A stretch of 64,000 nucleotides of DNA from NCBI GenBank assembly GCA_035079385.1, contig JAVHKY010000035.1:3286001-3350000 (forward strand), in the 5' to 3' direction. This document shows, piece after piece, positions 13,601-22,400 of this stretch. The translations under genes and the position numbers were made by a program. Position 1 is the stretch's first letter, and the number at the start of each line of letters is the position of its first letter. This stretch comes from Aspidiotus rigidus (lineage: Eukaryota > Arthropoda > Insecta > Hemiptera > Diaspididae). The notes beneath the pieces were generated by a model. That model did not search any database. It had not been told where the DNA came from and saw only the letters and a list, made by a program, of their open reading frames with translations.

Positions 13601-15742
13601 GTGTTTTGTAAATGCTTACAATAATATTTTAATCAAGTTGACAACAGAAAATGGTTCCGTTCTTATGCCTGTAAGTATATAACATTAGAACAAAAGCGTA
13701 TTCAATTATGCCTTAATTATCACGAGGCATCTTCGTATTTTTTATACCTTGGAGATGCATGATATTTGGCGAGAATAGAGCGAGAAGCTTTATAGAGTTA
13801 CTGTAATGTCTTTAAAATTGGCAATTTCTAGCTTCTGAAGGATTATGTCTTTTACATCCTTATTATTTTTTATTTCATCAATTAATTATCGGAACTCATA
13901 ATGAGTGAGTGAGGTGTAAGTAAAGCACTAATATTGAAAAAGGGGTTTTCCAATTGTACAAATCTACTTTATCAGTTGCTTTTACAAAAGTACTTTCGGG
14001 TGTTATCCCATCATCAGTTGTGTCGCAAGTACTTTTGTAAAAGCAACTAATAAAGTAGAAACCCCTTTTTCATCAATTAACGCTAGACATAAAACAACAT
14101 TCACGGTTATAAATTAGGTGGTCTTTCGTGCTATTGATTTTCTGATGATTATTTTGAGAGAAAGTTTCGTGGTGCTGGGTGAGTTGAAATGCGGAAGTGC
14201 CATAATTTTGAGAGCTTGGGAAGAGAAGAAGGGTTTGGACGGATGCATTGTCAACGGAGTAGTGAAGTTATGTAAGAAATAGAGGCGTAAAAAGAAAAAA
14301 TAGCGGGTAAGATGGGTGTAGCCCAGAAATAAAGGATAAGGAAAAAGTAATAGTGGGGGATCAATTATTCAGGGTAAAGGCAGTGACCGCTTTTCGGCAA
14401 GGTCCACTGTGTCATGTTCTTCATGGTTCACTCTTTGGACGATTGAATTGGTAGAATGATGGTATTGAATAACGAGAGAGTGTGAGAGAGAATAAGATAT
14501 TACAAAGAATCCGTGGGGAACAGAGATGCCGATATCGGTTGGAAGACAGACGCGGTTGATTATAGCGGTAAGTTTGGCGTTAAGTATGCAAGTGGAATTT
14601 CTCATATGGAAGCATGTAGGCACGAGAAGAGAGAGGAGAGATAGGCCCGGACTCTTCAACTTTCAATACTATGAAAAAAAAAAAAAAGTACCATTTCTCC
14701 TCCGGACTGTGGAATGATGAGAAATTACCCTGGATAGAGACTGTATATCCGTTTCTGGATCAGAATTTTGATCCGTCCGTGTAGCAGAGACGGAAAAAAT
14801 AATTTTGTTGACGTATTGTTTGTACAGTTTACCCTTTTTGGGAATTTCAGTACGATCAAGATGGTTTTTAGGGATACGATTTAACTAAGGAAAGCATGTG
14901 AAAAGATGAGATTTGGTATTGGGCTGTTGAGGCCAGAAAGTTAGCAAAGAGTAAAACGGTACGGTAACGGAAAGAAGGAACACCTGCCACAATGCATAGA
15001 CTCAGTACAGGGCTGGTGCGTAGTGCGCCACGTACCACTTGAAACTCGAAAGTTTGAACTGAATTCAACAATTGTAAGGTTTTTTCTGCTGAAGTGAGGA
15101 GAGCCATAATCAAATAGGGATACGGATTGGACCATTGTAGAGTTGTAGGAGGAGTTCGTATTTATAGCTGCGATAGGTAGTTGAGAATGTTTGAGGAATT
15201 CAGATTAACTTCATTCATGCGTGAATCGTTGGTACCAAAGAGCAGCTTTATCCAGACATAAACCGACATGAAAATATCACCACTTTTGGATCTTGTTTTA
15301 CTTTCTTAGATGAATGATGGAGAGATAACACTCGATGAAAACCTCGCCGTCAGTGGGGGAGTGCGAGAAGCACTTATAGCGTACAGAAAATGTGTGTCCA
15401 CTCATGGCGAAGAACCTTTCCTCGTTGGCTTTGAAAATTTCAGCCACGAACAACTTTTCACGCTATCATTCGCGAACGTAAGTTTGGAATGCTCGCCTTT
15501 CTGTTAAGTCGATACAATCGATCTACATTTTGTGGAAATAGAATGTAACTAAGTACTTTGAATAATTTTCATTCTAGCACTGGTGCAGCCACTCCCCGTT
15601 GGCAGCGTTTAGCGAAAACAACCACGCTAAAAACGAGGCACGAGTTAATGGAGTGTTCATGAATTCGGAAGAAATGTCCCAAATATGGAATTGTCCTAAG
15701 GGCTCTCCTATGAATCCGGAAAAGAAATGTAGAATCTGGTGA
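1690..15742 (+). CDS. neprilysin-like M13 metallopeptidase, copy A; catalytic residues lost (predicted pseudo-enzyme)
   Basis: Seventeen exons: 1690-1749, 1868-2032, 2110-2196, 2979-3228, 3608-3803, 4380-4520, 4619-4760, 6400-6511, 6583-6682, 7273-7449, 8258-8358, 9324-9385, 9742-9790, 11446-11513, 13522-13670, 15310-15477, 15578-15742. All introns are GT-AG, phases agree, and the 2192 nt read through without a stop, giving about 730 residues after the missing first exon. M13 family signs in order: [22 protein letters not shown], an alpha-helical domain with [30 protein letters not shown], the zinc-site exon, NWW, the ExxxD exon, HWC, and the C-terminal CRIW. Active members are ectopeptidases that cut short peptides using zinc bound by HExxH and a downstream Glu. 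Here the first zinc His is Asn (NEVTH, 11483-11497) and ExxxD is ENLAV (15337-15351), so hydrolysis is unlikely (inference). Exon 6 of those found (4380-4520) is 33 nt longer than in B and C. Exon 1 is unassigned. Confidence 0.9.
4761..5574. other. intronic spacer, copy A
   Basis: The region around 4895-5060 has repeated GAGTTGAGTC-CGAG stretches and resembles 50595-50720 in the equivalent intron of copy C, so it is ancestral intron. No coding or RNA feature is seen. Confidence 0.4.
5575..6060 (-). mobile_element. degraded LINE reverse-transcriptase fragment in copy A intron
   Basis: Read on the minus strand, 5822-5970 gives SYRPIALSSIFGKLFQKILN followed by a stretch ending in FQYGFR, the fingers and palm part of a non-LTR retrotransposon reverse transcriptase. 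The DNA towards 5590 matches related remnants near 26870 and 48825 (a cctcggagacca stretch). No long frame survives. The matching introns of B and C lack it. Confidence 0.75.
7513..8146. mobile_element. 634-bp foldback (MITE-like) element with TTA target duplication
   Basis: The ends are inverted copies (cactaggcaa... at 7513 and ...ttgcctagtg at 8146) flanked on both sides by TTA (7510-7512 and 8147-8149). Pairing continues inwards through tagaagtattttcaacgctg and the GATAA-ACTTGTA region almost to the centre, so nearly the whole element is one imperfect hairpin. It lies in a copy A intron that is only 164-176 bp in B and C, so it is specific to A. No transposase is present; movement would need one supplied in trans. 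Confidence 0.85.
8359..9323. other. copy A intron without recognised feature
   Basis: AT-rich intron between exons encoding YKIREENFLLTW and the VNARY stretch. Short ORFs on both strands near 8907-9157 show no family similarity. The equivalent introns are 714 bp in B and 126 bp in C. Confidence 0.4.
9915..11385 (+). mobile_element. degraded I-type LINE, RNase H and 3' end, interrupted
   Basis: Plus-strand reading with frameshifts gives LSDGSK with NKTAYAYSI, then IFTAELIAIVTCLYHLSQ, a retroelement RNase H domain with its DGS and AEL catalytic stretches (9990-10170). After an interruption it resumes near 11090 with RLRIGHTKITH, the conserved motif after RNase H in these elements. The sequence between is the minisatellite element described separately. 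This LINE lies on the opposite strand to the other remnants of the window. Confidence 0.75.
10380..11025. repeat. nonautonomous element carrying an internal 40-45-bp minisatellite
   Basis: Diverged units of the form tatatgataggagggggact followed by GAAAATTTCGACTCTCGAG repeat between about 10580 and 10960. The block is bounded by related ends: a CAGGGAACCTGTTTTATGA stretch near 10450 and, inverted, a GGGTTTCCTGTTAAA stretch near 11003. The same arrangement occurs inverted at 22531-23110. It splits a LINE RNase H domain, so it inserted or expanded after that LINE. Confidence 0.65.
11483..11497 (+). other. degenerate zinc site NEVTH in copy A
   Basis: The exon encodes ALNYGGLGTIIG followed by NEVTH and EFD, where copies B and C and the M13 family have HExxH followed by GFD. 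AAT at 11483-11485 replaces CAT, a single C-to-A change at the first zinc ligand; the Gly after the motif is also Glu. Confidence 0.93.
11715..13057. mobile_element. 1.34-kb element with about 105-bp terminal inverted repeats rich in ACTAGT
   Basis: Bases 11715-11820 (tatatgttacagtta then AACCCGAAATCAGTAAATTC) return almost perfectly inverted at 12950-13057. The arms contain repeated ACTAGTT and AACTAGT words, and more occur at 12800-12910. The middle (12140-12720) is full of GGAGGC and GCCTCC words in both orientations, so it can fold on itself; open frames on both strands there come from this symmetry. No transposase is recognised. TA or TATA flanks could be the target duplication but are ambiguous. 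Confidence 0.8.
13935..14071. repeat. foldback hairpin
   Basis: Left arm gaaaaaggggttt... through agttgcttttacaaaagtac (to about 13995) pairs with a right arm starting aagtacttttgtaaaagcaa (14027) and ending in AAACCCCTTTTTC, around a loop of about 30 bases. The left arm holds an extra stretch near 13950. It is probably a small MITE. Confidence 0.8.
14110..15235 (-). mobile_element. degraded LINE remnant shared by all three copies (copy A)
   Basis: Minus-strand reading near 14868-15113 gives LLNSVQTFEFQVVRGALRTS followed by PVLSLCIVAGVPSFRYR, the connection between reverse transcriptase and RNase H in I-type LINEs. Related text occurs at 38407-38619 (copy B) and 60180-60300 (copy C) in the same intron, the one before the ExxxD exon, so this insertion predates the triplication. 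Confidence 0.7.
15337..15351 (+). other. degenerate ExxxD motif (ENLAV) in copy A
   Basis: The family motif is ENIAD: the Glu is the third zinc ligand and the Asp positions the first His. Copy A keeps the Glu (GAA, 15337-15339) but has GTC (Val, 15349-15351) where B and C have GAC. Confidence 0.92.
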
Positions 15743-15789
15743 AATTCATAGAACGTTCTAGATATACCCTTCCTTGTCACTATACTACA

Positions 15790-15805
15790 AATAAATTTGA
15801 ATAAA
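15790..15805 (+). terminator. candidate polyadenylation signals of copy A
   Basis: AATAAA occurs at 15790-15795 and 15800-15805, about 48-63 bases after the stop codon. Copies B and C have AATAAA at a matching place. Confidence 0.7.
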
Positions 15806-16087
15806 TGACGGAATGACAAATTTGAAGTTTATTGATGGTAGGTTTGCAATTCCAACCCGCAAAATCCACAAGAGAGAGCGTTTGAAGACTTTTCATAACT
15901 AAAATTTAATTTACATACGGAATCAACGGATTTCTCACGTTGTCACGTTGTCTGTTTAATCGAGACCGGTTCCATTCTCAAGAATGGAGTTTGAACGTTG
16001 ACAAATGAAAACATTTTCGAACATTAAATACGATTTCCATACGAGAGTCGGGTGACGGTATCTTGACTGAATCCGAGAACGTTGCGT

Positions 16088-16453
16088 ACACACATGAACA
16101 AATTTCAATCTTTTGGAATGAACATGAACTATAGGAGGTATTTCTAGAAGTATTTTCGTCGCTGAGTACCTTGCCATTCACCGTTTTTTGATATTACCTC
16201 TCATTATTGTGCAATACTCATGTTTAATTCCCGCGCTTCATCGTCACAGGGAAGTGTACCTTCCTCGCGCGTCGAAATTTTGTAGCTTGATAAGGTACGT
16301 TACGAGTACACGTCGCAACATAAGTGTTGCACAATAATGAGAGGTAATATCGACGGATATTTAATGGTGTGGTACTCAGCGTCAAAAATACGTCCAGAAA
16401 TACCTTCTATAGTTCATGCTCATTGCGGAAGTTTGAAATTTGTTCATGTGTGT
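16088..16453. mobile_element. foldback MITE in the module 3' flank (A copy)
   Basis: Arms of about 135 bp: acacacatgaacaaatttca ... through TATTACCTCTCATTATTGTGCAATA (to about 16230) is inverted from about 16318 to 16453. The middle is a GC-richer stretch with CGCGCGTCG. The same element lies after copy C (61909-62281) and, damaged in its left arm, after copy B (to about 42190), so it was in the module before triplication. Confidence 0.85.
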
Positions 16454-17159
16454 TATTTACTCTTCTACCTTCATACAGTCCGATGATCGAAAAATTTAAA
16501 GTCCCCTCCTTGAGATAGCTACACACGAATTGTCCCTAGTAGTAAAGTAAGCCAGGAGGATCATCTCCCTCGGGACCACAATTTGCGCGCCAGAAGGAAC
16601 AATTCGTTGTGAAATTTTAAATTGTGAGTATAGCCGGGTAAAATAGGGGATTTGGCTTCCGAGCCGAATTTCAAAAATAGGTGTTGGGAAATGTTTGTAG
16701 AGCTAAAAAAAAACATTTATACCGTTTATTGGGCCACCATCTTCATTTCCTCCTAGGATATAAGGCAAATATTAGTTTTTTACGTTTAAAATTCTAACTC
16801 CAGATATATTTAACGGAATCCATTCATTTTTTTAATGAAAGTTAATAGTCTAGAGAGCAATCCTACAGAATTTTTTCAGAATTTTTGGAACAATTTTTCG
16901 ACATGAAATCACGTTTTTAAATCTTTAAAATAGCATTTCCACACGTGAATTTAAATGTACGACCATAAAATTTTTATATGTTGAAGAGGACACTGCTATG
17001 CATAACTCCACTTTTATATAGAATTTTCTGATTGGTGGAACATTGTTAAAATTGAAGCGATTTGATCCTGGAGATACGCATACCAGTCTCGCGGAGTTAC
17101 ACGACGCTCAACGCTATGCGGCACACAACTCGACGCGCGTTGCATCGTTACTCTACCCG

Positions 17160-17585
17160 CGAGCCGGTGTAAGATTGGATAGGCCCCGTGATAGGACGTG
17201 CAAAGTCACAAAAAATCGCAAGCTCATGACCGAAGACAGACTTTAGAGTAACCTTGTCACCTTGGCGTGAAACAACGAGATTTTTTGTGAATTTGCCTGT
17301 CCTATTACGGGGCCTATTCGACCTCTCACCGCGAGCTCATAACGAAAGACAAGCCTCACGGTATCACTCCCTCCCTCGCGTGAACGTATGAGAATTTTCT
17401 CGCATCCGTCTGCCTCTGTCGAACACGGGGCTTTGATCGTTCTCTTACCGCGAGCATGTAATGGAAAACGAAGTCGCCGGTATCATCCTCTCCTTGGCAA
17501 GAAACAACGTGAGTTTTCGCGGAAGCACCTGCCTCGATCATACACGGGGCCTCAGTCGATCTTTTACCAGATTACTTTCCTGTAG
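17160..17585. repeat. tandem array, about 110-120-bp unit
   Basis: Units recur near 17168, 17279, 17390 and 17510 with shared stretches: a CACGGGGCC or ACGGGGCC word, a (C/A)CCGCGAGC word, an AACGAAG or CCGAAGAC word and GAGA/GAG-TTTT at the start. Divergence between units is high. It forms the left half of the core of the long-inverted-repeat element. Confidence 0.65.
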
Positions 17586-17589
17586 ACTT

Positions 17590-18205
17590 TCTCCTGTTTC
17601 TGTTCTCTCTTCAGTTTTACGTTGTTTGGAGAATTTTTTGTTTATTTTTATCAAATCGCACGGCATCGATGATTTTATGTCAGAAATAACTTTGTACAGC
17701 ATATGAATTCTTAAAATCAGAAACTTACCCTTTTCCCAAATATTGATTCTCTCCAGTTAGTGCTGTCTCCTTCGTGTGACGATGACTGGAGAATTTTTAG
17801 ATTATTTTTATCAAACACTACGGAAAGTTAATCTTTTCCTGCACGCGAACTTTGAAAATGGGAAGGTTATCGCTTTCTCCAGGATAAAATAATGAATATT
17901 TCTCCAGTTTCTGCTCTTTTCTCAACTTATTGTTGACTGGAGAATTTTAAGATTATTTTTATCGAACAGTACGGCTGATTTTATGTGAGAATTAATCTTA
18001 TACTGGACGCAAATTATGAAAATCAGGAAATTATTGCTTTCTTTACAGATGAAATAATGATTATTTCTTCATTTTCCGCTATTTTCTCAGTTTTTCGTTC
18101 GCTGAAGAATTCGGAGACCTGGTTTTTTGAATTGTACGGATGATTTTACATAGGAATCAATCGATGTCAATATTCTGATACGAAATGAAACTTTCTTTTT
18201 TAAAG
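17590..18205. repeat. tandem array, about 150-165-bp unit, four copies
   Basis: The word tggagaatttt (or the variant TGAAGAATTC) recurs at 17627, 17787, 17938 and 18103, each followed by GATTATTTTTATC-like and ACGG-GATTTTA-like words. This is a four-copy diverged array in the right half of the element core. Confidence 0.75.
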
Positions 18206-18792
18206 AGGGAAAAAATTACCTATTGAACAGTTACGGACTGCCGCGACTGTATCGAGTCTGTGACGGCTCGCGGGTCGAGTAACGATGCAACGCGCGTCGA
18301 GTTGTGTGCCGCGTAGCGTTGCGCGTCATGTAACTCCGCGAGACCGGTATGCGTATCTCTTGGATCAAATCGCTTCAATTTTAACAATGTTCCACCAATC
18401 AGAAAATTCTATATAAAAGTGTAGTAATGCATAGCGGTGTCCTCTTGAACATATAAAAATTTTGTGGTCGCACATTTAAATTCACGGGTGGAAATGCTAT
18501 TTTAAAGATTTAAAAACGTGATTTCATGTCGAAAAATTGTTCCAAAAATGCTGAAAAAATTCTGTAGGATTGCTCTCCGGACTATTAACTTTCATTCAAA
18601 AAATGAATGGATTCTGTTCAATATAACTGGAGTTAGAATTTTAAACGTAAAAAACTTATATCCGGAGAGGAGATGAAGATGGCGGCCCAATAAACGGTGT
18701 AAATGTTTTTTTTAGCTCTACAAACATTTTCCAACTCCTATTTTTGAAATTCGGCCTAGGGGCCAAATCACCTATTTTACCCGGCTATACTC

Positions 18793-19189
18793 TTTATATT
18801 TTTCAAAACGACATCGTGCTTGTGTAATGATAGTAATAATTATATTATACTCTCAATCTATAAGAGACTACTGATGTCTCTTTCATTCCTATACTGCAAT
18901 GCTGACAATCTATTCTTTTAACATTTATTTTCTTGCACAGCTCTCACGAAACCCTGTTTCACAATTCTATCTTTCCCTGCATTTCAAACTCCGTCTCAAA
19001 CAATCATGAAAAAATCATCAGCGCCACAAATTATACCTCCGATTCTCCTATTTCTACAATTCCATTCAATCATATTCATCCTTACAGTCCCCAACTGTCC
19101 AGTCCAAACCCACAACTTTAAGTACATTTGCAAGTCTCATTAAATGAACAAAAATATATGTATATGTATAGGTATACGAGTGTTGGAAA
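18793..19189. other. A-B intergenic spacer
   Basis: Matches 43180-43470 before copy C (gcaatgctga then AATCTAT and TTATTTTCTTGC). It is therefore part of the duplicated module. No gene is recognised. Confidence 0.5.
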
Positions 19190-19429
19190 AATGGAATAAT
19201 CATTTGTTATCTAGAATAAATTTTAGGGCGTCTTCAGCTACAAGGCCGAACGTAATTTCAATTTATCGGCGCATACAGTGTTGTCGCTGTCGTTAGATTT
19301 ATTAGACCGATACCGGTACCATGCAGAACAGACACTTGTCGCAAGTTTTGTACGAAAAGCCATTCTAGTTTATTATTTGCGATAAAAAGGCAGATAAAAT
19401 TGTTACAGTTGCATTGACGTGCTTCCAGT
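19190..19429 (+). promoter_or_regulatory. conserved promoter region of copy B
   Basis: About 240 bp directly before the ATG match 43500-43806 before copy C at high identity, including gaccgataccggtaccatgc and the stretch just before the start (ttgcattgacgtgcttccag). An AT-rich gataaaaagg word at 19381-19390 sits about 40 bp before the ATG and is the only TATA-like candidate. Inference from conservation; no transcript data. Confidence 0.5.
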
Positions 19430-22400
19430 ATGGCGTATATAGTTCTACTTCCAATTTCTATGATTATTACTTCAGGTGCAAGTAAGTTACTTTTCATTAA
19501 ACAACTTGTAACTAAACTTTTTTGTTAATATAATTCCTAAAAGGCCAAAAAGAAAAAAAGAAGAAAAGAATAGAAAATATACATTTTGTGAAGCATAATT
19601 TTCTGGCACTTTTTTTTACCAACTTTAGGAGGTATTGCATTCTCCCAAGTAGTTTGTAGGGTACAAATATGATTTCTCGGCATTTCATAGGGTGTGGATC
19701 ACAATTTTAACATTGTCTTAAATCCATATATCTTGGTAAAATGTTTGTGCACAAATATTCTGTGTTGGTATTGGGTCAATTTATATGAAACTGAGAAGTA
19801 TTAAATTTGTATGTGGGTACTAAAATATGGGGTCATTTTTGGGACTCATGCCTCGGCAAACCAAGAGCCGCTATGCACCTGCATAAAAGAAAATGAATAA
19901 AAAAATTGAAAAATAATGTTTCCTATATCAAACGGTAAATTATGACGTCACAACTCGAGATATATTATGAGGAGTTATCTGTCAAAAGGGCACCTGATCA
20001 ATTCAATTCTTATAGAACGGATACCCTTTTCACAGTCAACTCCTCATTTTCTGTGTAACCTTGGATTTTATTTTTGCTTAGAATTTTTAAAATTTCTGTT
20101 CAGTCCTGGCGAGTAATTTTTGTGTGGCATTTTTCAAATAATAATTTATACGCTCCACAAAAAAGTTTCTTCTTCTTGATACTTCTATAACACACATGAA
20201 CAGCCTTCAATGAACATGAACCGGCAAAGATGGTTTTAAAAGTAATTTTTGCGCTAAACTCGATACCGTTTGCCGTTTTTCGGAATCTCCTGTCAGTTTT
20301 TTGGAATTTTGTTTCAAATTTTGAAAAGTGTTGAAAATTGACTACTTGGAGGAGAGTAATAAAGCACTTTGGCGATGAAAATTAGTTCTTTGTTCAGTGT
20401 AAATGTATTATTTAGGCCTTCCTCAGCATGCCTCATATTATTAAGAGAAATCGAATGAAAATTGAAGCTTCATTTTCGTTTTTTTTCTCCACTTTGCGAT
20501 ATTCATCCTATTGAGATATAACTATGAGTTGGGGAGTTGGTACCCCTGACCAAATTCACCACCTCTTCGTTCCATGCTTTTTGAACGGAGGAATTTCGAT
20601 CGCCCTAATTAATTGGATATCAATTCATACAAGTATAAATTCTGTAGTCCATATCATTAAGTTTGGATACAAAAAAAATTATTGTGATAAATGGGATGCT
20701 GAAAAAAATAACGGCTGTTTGAAAATCAATGTACAAACGTACGTAAGTTCTCGTTCACCCTTCCAGTAGCGCCCTTGTATCTAGTAAAGGTATCATTGTG
20801 CGAAAGTTTTTTCTTCTCATAGAATCTATTACGGTAATTTTAATTAAATCATAATATTTCATGCGCTCCCTAAAATTTTACCTTTCTTTCAGTCAGTTCA
20901 TCAGCTGAAAGCAAAAAGAATGTTTGTACAACGCCCGATTGCTATATCTCTTGTAAGTTGAAGTTTCTCTTTTAAAAACGGTAAACTCTAGACATGGCTG
21001 TAATCCTCTGGTGCAGCGTAGTACTGAAGAAAATAAGTTTTTTGATCTTCTTTATCGTACTGTGTAGCCGAAATGCTCAACATGACTATGAACTCGACCG
21101 TAGATCCTTGCCATAATTTTTACGAATATGCTTGCGGTAATTTTGCATCGTATAAAGAAGGCAAATACAAAGTCGATGAAGAGTACGATTGGTTCGAAGA
21201 ACTGAAACATAATCTAACCAAACGTGTGAAAGGTAAACAGATTATTTTTTGTTACACCTTTATTTTCTTCATCCTACAGCACTTGTGATTTTGTTTTCTT
21301 TCTTGACTCTCAAAAATCTCGTCATCGCTTCCAGTAGTAAAAATTCAGCAGGCGCTCAAGAATATCATGTTGAGGATATGAGGCTAATCTCATTCTATAT
21401 GCTCTTTTTCATTTGTTACAGAATTTGTAAATTACACCGATAGATCGACATACGACTTGAAGGTGTTCGAGAAAATGCACATCTTTCACAAATCCTGTTT
21501 GAATAGGAGTAAGGAATAATCACCACCTTTTTTTTTTTTTTTTGCAACTATAGAACTTCGTTAAACTTTTCATCATACTCCCCCAACCCGCAACCCGCAA
21601 CCCCCAATCTTCCTTCTTTCTCTTTATTCTCATCTGCGAGAACACTTCAGACTAAATTTTCTACCTCGCGTGTTAAATTGTATTCTGATCTTTTTTTTTT
21701 ATCAATCATCCTCCACCCGGGGTAGCGGCATGAGATTTTCGGGGCCCCTTGCGTGGAGTAAAATATTGGAGTTTTTTTAGGGCATTATTTTTTCGGCGTA
21801 AAACCCGTTCATTCAACATATTTCGAAAGTCGTATGTATCTTGTAATGTGAAAAATATATTCACCTATTTATTTAAAACCACGAAGAGTCAGAAATATTT
21901 TCGGGATTTGAAGTAACCTAAATTTTCAATTATTTTGTAGTAATCTAAATGTTTTATATATTGTTTATATCAATCGACAGATCCGCTAAATCCGACAATT
22001 GTAATAGGCTCTCGTTTGACCTACGATAGGACTTTTTTTAAAAATTAATTTTCAAACTGCAGAACTTAGCTTACAGCTCGTCTCTGAATAGTAACAAAGT
22101 TGAAAAGTTTGTCTTTATCGCACTTACATCAAAATACTAATTTTTTATGTATTGTTTTTGACGATTTGGAGGCGTCCGCACTGATCGCCTTTCCCTCATG
22201 CCACGACTTCCCACCCCAACCTAAGTTCCCAAGGTTTTGGCGACTCTTGTTTCTTTTTTCTTGTTCGCCGAAATTTTTTTTATAATACCCCGCCGTATGT
22301 GCATCTATTCATATCGAAGGTGAACACTCTTAAGTTTTTTCTCCACACTCATATTTAGCTTGAAAATCCAAATAAGCCCAAGTGCCAATAAGCCTCAAGA

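Larger units (their letters stand above)
16626..18792. mobile_element. 2.17-kb element with terminal inverted repeats of about 540 bp
   Basis: Left arm 16626-17167 begins gagtatagccgggtaaaata; right arm 18263-18792 is its reverse complement with scattered mismatches. The outermost and innermost parts, including the GCATCGTTACT-ACCCGCGAGCC stretch, are well kept. About 1.1 kb lies between, made of two tandem arrays. No transposase frame is seen. No clear target duplication is visible. It occupies the part of the A-B spacer that differs from the B-C spacer. Confidence 0.88.

Noticed and set aside
17043..17706. Small Arg/Ser-rich frames
   Set aside because: Located in the arm and tandem arrays of the long foldback element.
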